DNA of 34,349 nucleotides from an alpha proteobacterium MED-G10 (lineage in GTDB: Bacteria; Pseudomonadota; Alphaproteobacteria; Methylaequorales; Methylaequoraceae), in assembly GCA_002457065.1 (NCBI GenBank), contig NTKR01000008.1, positions 1 through 34,349 of the forward strand, written 5' to 3'. Each line of letters begins with the position of its first letter. The stretch's first letter is position 1. The translations under genes were made by a program, and so were the position numbers. Positions 1-8,052 of the stretch are shown in pieces. Below the pieces are notes generated by a model. It searched no databases and was not told the origin of the DNA. It worked only from the letters and a program-made list of their open reading frames with translations.

Positions 1-1074
1 GATAAACATAGCTCTATTCAAACTGGCCCATTTTCTAATCTTGTAATTGGAGATATTTTTACTCCTCAAGATATAACGTTTAAACCCAAGTTTAGTTCTA
101 ATGTAGAGTTTTATGACAAAAGTGTTAAATTTATCCAATCAGAAAAGAAAAAAATAGTATTTTCTGATAATCAGTCATTTTCATATGATATTCTGATTCT
201 CTCTCCTGGTATTGGATTTAAAAGTAAAAATATTGAGGGATATTCAGACGAAAATATATATTTGACACCCGATTGCTGGGACGGTGAGAAAAATTTAGCA
301 GATTTTAAAAAAAGGCTAAATGATTTAGAAAATAATAGTAAGGTTTTAATATCTGCTCCTGATTATCCATACCGGTGCCCGCCTGCACCTTATGAAAGAG
401 CATCAATGATTGCATATTACTTAAAGAAAAAAAAATTGAATTTTACAATTACTATACTGGACTCTAAAGATTCTTTTACAAAAAAGGAAAATTTTTTTAG
501 TGAGTGGAAAAAAAATTACAATAATTCCATTAATTGGATAAGTAGAAAAGAAGGTGGCAAGGTCCTGTCTATAAAAAATAAAGAAGTATTGACCGAAAAG
601 GGTTTAAAATTTTCTGGCGATATAATAAATATTATTCCTGATCAAAAAGCATCTAATATAATTCATCAATCTGAACTCATTAATGAGGACTGGTGTACCG
701 TTAATCCTATTAACTTTGAGTTGAGAGGTCATAAAGATATTTATGTATTAGGTGATTCTATTGATGCCGGTGATATGCCTAAATCAGGATTTTCAGCTAA
801 TAGTCAAGCACAGGCCTTATCAATGAACCTTATAAATATGCTCTTACAAAAAAAATATACTGATCCAGTTTTTTTAAATACTTGTTATAGCTTCTCTACC
901 AATGACAGGGCTTTTTCTATTACTGCTTGGTATAGACTAAATAGTAGTAAAGATAGGATTGTTTCTCTAGGAAGTAAAGAGAGCCAATTACTTGCAAGTG
1001 ATCTTGAAAGAATAGATGAGTCAAAAGAAGCATTTGGTTGGTACAAAAATATTACTAAGATGATGTATGGTTAG
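1..1074 (+). CDS. Flavocytochrome c / sulfide dehydrogenase flavoprotein subunit (5'-truncated)
   Basis: The frame is open from base 1, so the N-terminus lies outside the window; 357 residues are visible. In this family the flavoprotein oxidises sulfide through FAD and a redox-active cysteine pair, passing electrons to a c-type cytochrome, normally in the periplasm. Seen: an RCPPAPYER motif with Cys126 and a C-terminal TCYSF motif with Cys295. They are 169 residues apart, close to the spacing of the Cys161/Cys337 pair known from Allochromatium flavocytochrome c. A YVLGDS motif near residue 247 fits the FAD-binding strand, and the last ~70 residues resemble the FCSD flavin-binding C-terminal domain. 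Judged from Cys161, about 35 mature residues plus a signal peptide are missing. A SoxF-type role is equally possible. The partner cytochrome is not visible. The stop overlaps the convergent SDR gene by 4 nt. Confidence 0.82.
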   Translation, partial: DKHSSIQTGPFSNLVIGDIFTPQDITFKPKFSSNVEFYDKSVKFIQSEKKKIVFSDNQSFSYDILILSPGIGFKSKNIEGYSDENIYLTPDCWDGEKNLADFKKRLNDLENNSKVLISAPDYPYRCPPAPYERASMIAYYLKKKKLNFTITILDSKDSFTKKENFFSEWKKNYNNSINWISRKEGGKVLSIKNKEVLTEKGLKFSGDIINIIPDQKASNIIHQSELINEDWCTVNPINFELRGHKDIYVLGDSIDAGDMPKSGFSANSQAQALSMNLINMLLQKKYTDPVFLNTCYSFSTNDRAFSITAWYRLNSSKDRIVSLGSKESQLLASDLERIDESKEAFGWYKNITKMMYG

Positions 1075-1763
1075 AGGTTAATTATTGCCGTTTCATTCTT
1101 TTTGTCTTTGAAAGCTTTTTCTATAATTCTTAAAGCGATATCATCCCTTAATTCTTTTTTTTTACTTTTAATTATTGAGGTTTGTCCATTATTTAAAAAA
1201 GGTATATTAGCTATTATCATTTCAATTTTTAACTTTTTGTTTTCTTGGAAAAAAATTGAACCTAAATTCTTTTTTGTAGCCGAGGATAGACTAAAAATAT
1301 TTTGATATGGTAAACCATTGGAAGAGTTCTCATTTATTGTAAATATAACTTTTGGTTTTCTTGATTTTTTCAGAAGTGGTTCAAGTTCTTTTAAAACTCT
1401 CCAGTATGAATTTATATTTATTTCCACCATTGCATCCCATTCAGAATGGCTAAAATTTGTAAGAGGTGAGAGTCTCTCAAAGTTTCCAGCAAAATGCATT
1501 AAGAAGTCAAGCTCTGAAAATCTTGAGCTCACTAAACTTAAGAGTGTATCGAAAAAGCTTTTTTTTTTGAAATCTCCTGGTAATAGAATTTGCTTGATAT
1601 TGTATTGATTTTGAATTTCATCATATAATTCTTCCAATTTTTTTTTGGTTTTACCATGCAAAACTAATTTAACTTTTCTCTTGGACATCTCCAATGCAAC
1701 TTGTCTTCCAATAAATCCAGTTGCACCAAATATGATTCCTTTATTATTTTTGAGATTAATCAT
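1071..1763 (-). CDS. SDR-family protein, catalytic residues apparently lost
   Basis: 230-residue Rossmann-fold protein of the short-chain dehydrogenase/reductase family. The N-terminal nucleotide-binding motif is present as GATGFIGRQ (residues 13-21), and MHFAGN (89-94) stands where NNAG normally is. An SDR gene just downstream of purF is common in alphaproteobacteria. Gap-free alignment to the usual active-site segment (VIFTSSS...YAASK) starts at Val139 and puts Phe157 at the catalytic Tyr, Ser161 at the catalytic Lys and Ile143/Asn144 at the catalytic Ser. It may therefore be a pseudoenzyme that only binds nucleotide or a partner. The ATG start is 11 nt after the purF stop, so it is probably cotranscribed with purF. 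Substrate unknown. Confidence 0.8.
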   Translation of the reverse strand: MINLKNNKGIIFGATGFIGRQVALEMSKRKVKLVLHGKTKKKLEELYDEIQNQYNIKQILLPGDFKKKSFFDTLLSLVSSRFSELDFLMHFAGNFERLSPLTNFSHSEWDAMVEININSYWRVLKELEPLLKKSRKPKVIFTINENSSNGLPYQNIFSLSSATKKNLGSIFFQENKKLKIEMIIANIPFLNNGQTSIIKSKKKELRDDIALRIIEKAFKDKKNETAIINL

Positions 1764-1774
1764 TAATATTTTTT

Positions 1775-3235
1775 TTATTTTTTTGCTTCTATTAAAAGAG
1801 AAAGCTGAGATGGGAAACTTCCTGATTCTTGATCAATTAGTTCTACTGGATAATCACCACTAAAATAATGATCTGTAAATGCTGGGCTTTCATTATTCCT
1901 TCCTTTTTTAAAACCAAGGGCTCTATATACTCCATTTAGAGTAATAAAACTTAAACTATCTACGCCAATATAATTTTGGATTTTTTCAATTGAATATTTT
2001 GACGCTAAAAGTTCTTCTTTTGTAGGTGTATCTATTCCATAAAAGCAAGGAAATTTAACAGGTGGACTTGCAATCCTCATATGAATACTTTTCACCCCAC
2101 AGTTTCTTAACATTTCAACTATTTTTATTGAAGTTGTTCCCCTAACTATAGAATCATCAATAAGAGCAATGTTTTTATTTTTAAATGATGAAAGATTTGG
2201 ATTGTGTTTTAGTTTAACAGATAAATGTCTTATTGATGTTGAGTCTTGAATAAATGTTCTTCCAGTGTAGTGATTTCTTATTATTCCAAATTCAAATGGC
2301 TTTTGGATTTTTTCAGAGTAACCAAGGGCTGAAGCATTTCCAGAATCGGGAATTGGAACGACAATATCAATTTTATTCTTATCCCCAGAATTTTCAGTAG
2401 CCAGTTCTTCTCCAATTTTTTTTCTTACCTCATAAACATTTCTTCCTTGAAGGATGCTATCTGGTCTAGAAAAGTAAATATATTCGAACAAACACGGTCT
2501 TAATTGAGTTGTTTTAAAAGGTTTAAAAGATTCAATTCTATTTTTTTTAATTATAACTAATTCACCAGGTTCTATATCTCTTACTAGATCTGCCCCAATA
2601 ATGTCAAGACCGCAACTTTCAGAACTTAATACATATGAATTCTTATATTTTCCTAATACTAAAGGTCTTATACCGAAAGGATCTCTTACTCCAATAAGTG
2701 AGTCTTTTGTCATCAATAAGAGTGAGAATGCACCACGAATAGAATTGAGGGCATATGTTAATCTTTCTAGTAAAGTTCCATTTGCTGTTGATAGTAAATG
2801 AAGAATCACCTCTGTATCTGAAGTAGATTGAAAAATTGAGCCAGATTTAATGAGTTTATCTTTTAAATGGTGAGTATTAGTTAAATTTCCATTATGAGCA
2901 ATTGCAATGCCTCCAATACTTAATTCAGAAAAAAGTGGCTGAACATTTTTAAGTGCAGACTCGCCAGTAGTACCATATCTATTATGCCCTATAGATATTT
3001 CCCCTTTAAGTGTATGGAAAAGACTGACATCTGAAAAGACTTCAGATACTTGACCCATTCCTCTGTGAGCAAAAAAATTATTTTTATCACTGGTTACAAT
3101 TCCCGCTGAATCTTGGCCACGATGTTGAAGAGCGTGTAATCCGAGTGCAGTTAAACTAGCGGCTTCAGGATCACAAGAAATCCCAAAAATTCCACATTCA
3201 TCCTTAGGTTTATTTTTTAATATATAATGTTCCAC
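1775..3235 (-). CDS. purF: Amidophosphoribosyltransferase
   Basis: First committed step of purine synthesis: PRPP plus glutamine gives 5-phosphoribosylamine. The N-terminal Ntn glutaminase domain starts at ECGIFGI, whose Cys (residue 14 from this start) becomes the nucleophile after removal of a short propeptide. LHALQHRGQDSAG follows, and the phosphoribosyltransferase domain carries the PRPP loop IDDSIVRGTTS. The C-terminal cysteine pair that holds the 4Fe-4S cluster in Bacillus PurF is absent here (HYFSGDYP in place of a CxxCF-type segment), so no cluster is expected. Start: GTG at 3235, 1 nt after the cvpA stop and preceded by AGAG. The frame stays open to a TTG at 3253 with no visible ribosome site. 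About 486 residues, normal for the family. Confidence 0.95.
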   Translation of the reverse strand: MEHYILKNKPKDECGIFGISCDPEAASLTALGLHALQHRGQDSAGIVTSDKNNFFAHRGMGQVSEVFSDVSLFHTLKGEISIGHNRYGTTGESALKNVQPLFSELSIGGIAIAHNGNLTNTHHLKDKLIKSGSIFQSTSDTEVILHLLSTANGTLLERLTYALNSIRGAFSLLLMTKDSLIGVRDPFGIRPLVLGKYKNSYVLSSESCGLDIIGADLVRDIEPGELVIIKKNRIESFKPFKTTQLRPCLFEYIYFSRPDSILQGRNVYEVRKKIGEELATENSGDKNKIDIVVPIPDSGNASALGYSEKIQKPFEFGIIRNHYTGRTFIQDSTSIRHLSVKLKHNPNLSSFKNKNIALIDDSIVRGTTSIKIVEMLRNCGVKSIHMRIASPPVKFPCFYGIDTPTKEELLASKYSIEKIQNYIGVDSLSFITLNGVYRALGFKKGRNNESPAFTDHYFSGDYPVELIDQESGSFPSQLSLLIEAKK

Positions 3236-3236
3236 T

Positions 3237-3884
3237 TCACTCTGAATTTTCAATTAGATAATCAAGATTCTTTTTGTCATTTTTATTATAAATCTTTTTT
3301 TCTTTATCCATCAACTTTTTAAGTTTAATTTGAGAATCAATACTTTTTTCAAATAATGTACTAGATTTTTCCTCGATTTCCTTTCTTAATTTACCAGATA
3401 TTTTATTTTCACTATCAAAAAAATTGAGTATTTTTTCGTTAGTTTTTAAAATAGCAAAATTGAATTTTGATTTTTCAACCCAAATAATTTTTTTTCCATT
3501 GTAAAAGTAGTGAAAAGTAAAAAAGCATAAGCTTATTATTAAATAACCTCTTATGAGTCCAAACAAAAAACCACCAGTCCTGTCTACCATCCCAATATAA
3601 CTTTGTTTTATTAGAATGGAGAATCTTTTTGTAAGAATTGAGAATAATACTATCAAAATTAAAAATAAAATTGCATATGAAGCAATGTTAGAAAATAAAA
3701 TATTATCGATAAATTTGTTAAAGAAATTGACAAAAATTTCACCGTATTTATACGAGCCTAAAAATGAAACTATCCAAGTCAGAAGTGATAAAAATTCCTG
3801 AGATAAGCCACGCATAAAAGAAAATAACGCTGAAATGATTATAAATATTAAAATAGAAAAATCTAAAATTAAATAACTCTCCAA
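3237..3884 (-). CDS. cvpA: CvpA family inner-membrane protein
   Basis: 215 residues with about four hydrophobic helices in the first ~130 residues and a charged, lysine-rich cytoplasmic C-terminus. The segment GMVDRTGGFLFGLIRG, near residue 100, is typical of the CvpA/colicin V production family. The family is required for colicin V export in E. coli, but its molecular function is unsettled; linkage to purF is conserved across proteobacteria and is seen here. The start is TTG at 3884, supported by AGGAGAA at 3889-3895, one of the better ribosome sites in the window. The mlaF stop lies inside this ribosome site, so translation is probably coupled. Confidence 0.85.
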   Translation of the reverse strand: MESYLILDFSILIFIIISALFSFMRGLSQEFLSLLTWIVSFLGSYKYGEIFVNFFNKFIDNILFSNIASYAILFLILIVLFSILTKRFSILIKQSYIGMVDRTGGFLFGLIRGYLIISLCFFTFHYFYNGKKIIWVEKSKFNFAILKTNEKILNFFDSENKISGKLRKEIEEKSSTLFEKSIDSQIKLKKLMDKEKKIYNKNDKKNLDYLIENSE

Positions 3885-3888
3885 TATA

Positions 3889-3895
3889 TTCTCCT
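3889..3895 (-). promoter_or_regulatory. Ribosome binding site fixing the TTG start of cvpA
   Basis: On the minus strand the sequence reads AGGAGAA, four bases before TTG. It overlaps the mlaF stop codon. It decides for the TTG start because no ATG lies in frame nearby. Confidence 0.7.
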
Positions 3896-4604
3896 AATAA
3901 ATTCCTTTTACAAAATTTAATAAAGGCTTGTTTCCATTTTTTTTTATGTCTTTTGATTTCCCGTACCAAGAAATTGATCCATTTTTGATGAAAGCTGTAT
4001 AATCAGAAAATTCATAAACACTATTCATATCGTGAGTAACTGTTATCGTTGTGATTTTTTTTTCCTTAACCAGTTTTTTAATAATTAAATTAATTTGTTT
4101 ACTAATTATCGGATCTAATCCAGTAGTGGGTTCGTCCAAAATTAAAATTTCTGGATTTTTTAGGATTGCTCTTGCCAAACCAATCCTTTTTTGAACTCCT
4201 ATTGAAAGTGTATTTGGATATTCGTTTAAGAGATTTTCTGGTATCGATAAATCTTTTAAAATTTCTTTTACGTTCTTTTTTTGAGAGAACTCTAAATTTT
4301 CCTTAACTGTTAAACTGTCTAAAAGTGCTGCATTTTGAAAAAGAATTCCAAATTTAGTCATATACTGATCTTTTTGAAGGTTCTTTAGATCTCCTATATT
4401 TTCAATATTATCGTAAGAAATTATCCCAGAGTCAAAACTTTCTAAGCCATCAATACATTTTGTTAAAACAGATTTTCCTGAACCTGATTCTCCAATTATT
4501 GCTAATGACTCAGATTCATAAATATTAAGATCTAGGTTTTTTAAAACTTTTTTTTCACCAAAGTTTTTGGATAATCCTTTGATTTTTATTTTTGTTTTTC
4601 TCAT
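3894..4604 (-). CDS. mlaF: ABC transporter ATPase of the Mla phospholipid transport system
   Basis: 236-residue ABC ATPase. Walker A is GESGSGKS (38-45), the Q-loop Gln lies in LFQNAALL, Walker B with the catalytic Glu is ILILDEP (153-159), and an H-loop VTHDM follows. It should pair with the MlaE-type permease encoded immediately upstream (ATGA overlap of 4 nt) to power lipid transfer between inner and outer membrane. The ABC signature reads LSIGV (133-137) rather than LSGGM/Q, an unusual replacement of the first glycine. MlaD and the other Mla components are not in this window. Confidence 0.88.
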   Translation of the reverse strand: MRKTKIKIKGLSKNFGEKKVLKNLDLNIYESESLAIIGESGSGKSVLTKCIDGLESFDSGIISYDNIENIGDLKNLQKDQYMTKFGILFQNAALLDSLTVKENLEFSQKKNVKEILKDLSIPENLLNEYPNTLSIGVQKRIGLARAILKNPEILILDEPTTGLDPIISKQINLIIKKLVKEKKITTITVTHDMNSVYEFSDYTAFIKNGSISWYGKSKDIKKNGNKPLLNFVKGIY

Positions 4605-5398
4605 AAATTAAAAAATAATGAGGTAAGTATATAATTCATCAACAAGATGAGTATGGAGGAAGATACAACAGAATAAGTTGTTGACATTCCAACGCCTTGT
4701 GCACCTCCTTTAGCATTAAATCCGTAATAACATCCCATCAGAGTTATTATGAAACCAAAAACACATGCTTTTACTAAACCAGAAAAAACATCAATGAACT
4801 CAACAAAATTATAAGTGTTTTGTAGATAAACTACCGGATTAAAATTTAAAACTTGGGTGCAAATTAAATATCCACCCAAAACTCCTATAATGTCTCCTAT
4901 GAAGACGAGTATAGGGAGGGATATAATACCTGCCAATAATCTGGGAATAATTAAATAGTTATAAGGATTGGTTGATAGTGTTCTTAAAGCATCTATTTGT
5001 TCTGTTACTTTCATTGTACCAATTTCTGCAGCAATAGCCGCACCGGCTCTGCCAGCAACCATTAGTCCAGCTAAAACTGGTGCTAACTCTCTAGTTATAG
5101 ACAAAACAACAACATTTGGGATTGCACTTTCAGCTGAAAACCTAGAAAAACCAGTATAGGACTGAAGTGCTAAAACCATTCCTGTAAAGATTGATGTGAG
5201 GCCTACAACTGGTAAAGAGTTATAACCAACTTTAACAAGTTGTTGTACGAAAATCTTATGGTAAAACCTACCTGTGAACAAATACTTTATACATTCACCA
5301 AGAAAAAGTGCAATTTCACCGATAGAACAAATAACTTCAAAAAAAATATCTCCAATTTTTTTTAATAGAACAAAGAATTTTGTGTCGAAGATTTTCAT
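4601..5398 (-). CDS. mlaE: MlaE family lipid ABC transporter permease
   Basis: 265-residue polytopic protein of the MlaE permease family. Typical conserved stretches are visible: VVGLTSIFTGMVLALQ in the first transmembrane region, then ELAPVLAGLMVAGRAGAA and IAAEIGTMKVTEQIDAL in the central part, and a C-terminal segment with GCYYGFNAKGGAQGVG. About five to six membrane segments. It forms the channel part of the complex with MlaF. It starts 2 nt after the alr stop and overlaps mlaF by 4 nt, so the three genes are probably one transcription and translation unit. Confidence 0.9.
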   Translation of the reverse strand: MKIFDTKFFVLLKKIGDIFFEVICSIGEIALFLGECIKYLFTGRFYHKIFVQQLVKVGYNSLPVVGLTSIFTGMVLALQSYTGFSRFSAESAIPNVVVLSITRELAPVLAGLMVAGRAGAAIAAEIGTMKVTEQIDALRTLSTNPYNYLIIPRLLAGIISLPILVFIGDIIGVLGGYLICTQVLNFNPVVYLQNTYNFVEFIDVFSGLVKACVFGFIITLMGCYYGFNAKGGAQGVGMSTTYSVVSSSILILLMNYILTSLFFNL

Positions 5399-5400
5399 TT

Positions 5401-6504
5401 TCAGTCAATATATGATCTTTTCACTCTATTACCAATACTATTTAAAATTTCATACGGAATGGTGTTAGCTTTTTTTGAAATATAATCGAGTGAGATATTT
5501 TTACCAATAAGTTCAACCCAGTCACCTACTTTTATATCTCCATATTTAATTTTTGACACATCAACTATAATATAGTCCATCGATATAGAACCGATTATTG
5601 GTAATTTTTTTTTTTTGAAACATACATTTGAATCATTACTTAGCGTTCTTGGATAACCATCTGCATAACCGACTCCAATTATAGCAATTATTTTTTTTTC
5701 TTTAGATTGGAATGTTCCATTATATCCAAAATTATTATGTTCTTCATTAACTATTCTTATCTGTAAAACCCTAGCATATAATTCTACTACATTTTTTAAA
5801 AAATTACTTTTCACTGTCCCAAAAATACATCCTCCTGATCTTACCATATCATAATTAAATCTTTTAAAATTTAATATTCCATTTGAATTTGCTAGAGTAT
5901 GAATTGCTTTTGGAAAAAAACTAATAATTTCTTCAAATTTTTTTTTTTGTATAATATTGATTTTATTTTTTTTTTCGTCAGCTGCAATAAGATGTGACAT
6001 TACACAAAAAACATTAATATTATTTTCCAAACAAAAATTTATGATTTTATTTTTTTCATTAAAATCGATCCCTAGTCTATTGATACCTGTATCAAAGTGA
6101 AGAGTTACTTTATGATTTGGATTTAATTCTTTTGCAAAACTGTTAAATTTCTTTAATTCTCTATATGAATTTATTACCGGTATAATTTTTTTATTAAATA
6201 TATTTTTAATATTATCATTACTTAGGTTTATTATTCCATTAAGAAGAATAATGTTACTTCTTTTAGATAATTTAAATAGAGCTATCGATTCTTCATAGCT
6301 TGTTAAAAAAAAATTATTACATTTTAACTTTAGTAGTTTTTTTGTTATTTCCTTTAAGCCTAATCCATAACAATTTGATTTCAAAACTGCAGCTAGTTTG
6401 GTTGGTCTTACAATTTTTTTTAGAGAATTGTAATTATATTCTAGGTTTTTAAGGTTTATTTTTAGTAAACCATTACTGTTAACAATACCAATTTCTTTTT
6501 TCAT
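5401..6504 (-). CDS. alr: Alanine racemase
   Basis: Interconverts L- and D-alanine with pyridoxal phosphate, supplying D-Ala for peptidoglycan. The 367-residue length is normal. The PLP lysine lies in AVLKSNCYG near residue 40. The barrel motif HFDTGINRLGI follows, and the second catalytic base Tyr lies in NFGYNGTF near residue 260, before GVGYADGYPR. The C-terminal beta domain has SISMDYIIVDV. The gene sits 11 nt downstream of dnaB, in the conserved alphaproteobacterial dnaB-alr order. The protein is rich in Lys, Asn and Ile, as expected from the base composition. Confidence 0.95.
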   Translation of the reverse strand: MKKEIGIVNSNGLLKINLKNLEYNYNSLKKIVRPTKLAAVLKSNCYGLGLKEITKKLLKLKCNNFFLTSYEESIALFKLSKRSNIILLNGIINLSNDNIKNIFNKKIIPVINSYRELKKFNSFAKELNPNHKVTLHFDTGINRLGIDFNEKNKIINFCLENNINVFCVMSHLIAADEKKNKINIIQKKKFEEIISFFPKAIHTLANSNGILNFKRFNYDMVRSGGCIFGTVKSNFLKNVVELYARVLQIRIVNEEHNNFGYNGTFQSKEKKIIAIIGVGYADGYPRTLSNDSNVCFKKKKLPIIGSISMDYIIVDVSKIKYGDIKVGDWVELIGKNISLDYISKKANTIPYEILNSIGNRVKRSYID

Positions 6505-6515
6505 TTTATCTTAAT

Positions 6516-7976
6516 TTAATCGACAGTCTGAGTATCTGCTAAATCGGAAAACTTTGTATTTGCTGCACTAAAATGCAACTTAACTCTTGAAATTGGACCG
6601 TGCCTATGTTTAGCAACAATAGCTTCAGCAATATTATGAACTTTCTCCATTTTACTTGTCCACATTATATGTTTTTCTGTCCCTTCTGGTGGTTCCGTCC
6701 TAGCTAAATAGTATTCTTCTCTGTATAAAAAAACTACCAGATCAGCATCTTGCTCAATGGAGCCTGATTCTCTTAAGTCGGCAAGTTGAGGTCTTTTTTC
6801 TTCTCTATCTTCTACTTTCCTAGATAATTGTGATAATGCAACTATTGGGATATTCAATTCTTTTGCAATAGCTTTTAAGCCTCTTGTTATATCTGATATT
6901 TCTTTAACTCTATTATCATTAAGATTTCTTGATTCACCGCTTAAAAGTTGCAGATAGTCAATTATAATTAGATCTAATCCTTGTTTTCTTTTTAGTCTTC
7001 TTGATCTTGTTCTTATTGATGAAATTGTAAGAGCAGGTGAATCATCAATAAAGAGAGATAGGTCTTTTAAGTTTTCACTAGATTTGATTAATTTTTCAAA
7101 TTCGTTTTTTGATAAATTTCCTGTTCTAATTCCTTCTGAGGAAATTTTTGATATTTCTGATAAGATTCTTGTTGCTAGTTGTTCAGATGACATTTCTAAG
7201 GAAAAAAATAATACATTTGTTTTTTTTGTACTTTTCTTATTGTTGCAAATATTTGAAGCTATATTTGTCGCAAAGGCTGTTTTTCCCATTGAAGGTCTAC
7301 CAGCTACTATTATTAAATCAGATCTATGCAAGCCCCCAATTTTTTTGTCAAAATCATTTAACCCTGTTTTTAAACCAACTACATCCTCACTTTTTTTGAA
7401 TGCTTTTTCTGCATACTCTAAAGTATCTTCTAGAATATTATCAAATTGCTTTGGTCCTTTTTGTGTTTCTCCTTCATTAGTAAGATTAAAAAGATTGGAC
7501 TCAATATTTTCTATTATTTCATTTGAATCTTGTTCTTCAAAATTTTCATACGATTCATTAATTAGGTTGGTTCCTAAATTAATTAGTTTTCTCCTGATGA
7601 ATAAATCATAAATTAATTCACCGTATTGTTTTGAGTTTATGATACTTATTGAGTTTTCTGAGATTTTCAAGAGATAGGACATACCACCATTATCGATAAA
7701 GTCATCGTCGTTTTCTAAAAAAATTTTAAGGGTGTTTAGATCAGCAACCTGATCGTTTGATATAAGCTTCTTCAAAGTTTTAAAAATTAACCCATTTATT
7801 TTACTAGAAAAATGCTGAGGTTCTAGAAAGTTTTCAACCTTTTCCAAAGCTAAATTATTTGAAATTATTGCTCCTAACAATGCCTGTTCAGCTCCAATAT
7901 TCATTGGGGCCTCTCTAGATATTGGTGTTGATTCTTTAGGAATAAAATTAGTTAGTTTACTTGACTGGTCAGACAT
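6516..7976 (-). CDS. dnaB: Replicative DNA helicase
   Basis: Hexameric 5'-3' helicase at the replication fork, 486 residues with no intein. The N-terminal DnaB domain begins around PMNIGAEQALLGAIISN (residues ~24-40), then a linker and the RecA-like domain. That domain has Walker A AGRPSMGKTA near 225, the DnaB motif FSLEMSSEQLATR, Walker B LIIIDYLQLL near 330, and LSQLSRKVEDR. Probably the first gene of the leftward operon continuing through alr, mlaE, mlaF, cvpA and purF. The ATG start is preceded by a 76-bp intergenic region. Confidence 0.97.
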   Translation of the reverse strand: MSDQSSKLTNFIPKESTPISREAPMNIGAEQALLGAIISNNLALEKVENFLEPQHFSSKINGLIFKTLKKLISNDQVADLNTLKIFLENDDDFIDNGGMSYLLKISENSISIINSKQYGELIYDLFIRRKLINLGTNLINESYENFEEQDSNEIIENIESNLFNLTNEGETQKGPKQFDNILEDTLEYAEKAFKKSEDVVGLKTGLNDFDKKIGGLHRSDLIIVAGRPSMGKTAFATNIASNICNNKKSTKKTNVLFFSLEMSSEQLATRILSEISKISSEGIRTGNLSKNEFEKLIKSSENLKDLSLFIDDSPALTISSIRTRSRRLKRKQGLDLIIIDYLQLLSGESRNLNDNRVKEISDITRGLKAIAKELNIPIVALSQLSRKVEDREEKRPQLADLRESGSIEQDADLVVFLYREEYYLARTEPPEGTEKHIMWTSKMEKVHNIAEAIVAKHRHGPISRVKLHFSAANTKFSDLADTQTVD

Positions 7977-8052
7977 TGGTAAATGATAACAAAAAAAAAA
8001 TATATAGCACTATTTATTTGACTGTGAATTAAGTGGAAAACGTGTACAACTT
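7977..8052. promoter_or_regulatory. dnaB upstream region with possible promoter and tandem DnaA-box-like 9-mers
   Basis: On the minus strand TTCACA and TATATA are separated by 16 bases, a weak promoter candidate for dnaB. The TTCACA lies within the first of two adjacent 9-mers in the same orientation, TAATTCACA (8023-8031) and TTTTCCACT (8032-8040). Each is one mismatch from the DnaA box TTWTNCACA. Such matches are not rare in AT-rich DNA, so this is tentative. Confidence 0.3.

Noticed and set aside
3236-3253. TTG start of purF at 3253
   Set aside because: No ribosome site precedes it, whereas GTG at 3235 follows AGAG and the cvpA stop. Six residues are affected and the choice is not certain.
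7084-7611. 175-codon open frame on the plus strand
   Set aside because: It lies entirely within dnaB on the opposite strand, and its composition is that of a mirrored coding frame with no recognisable motif.
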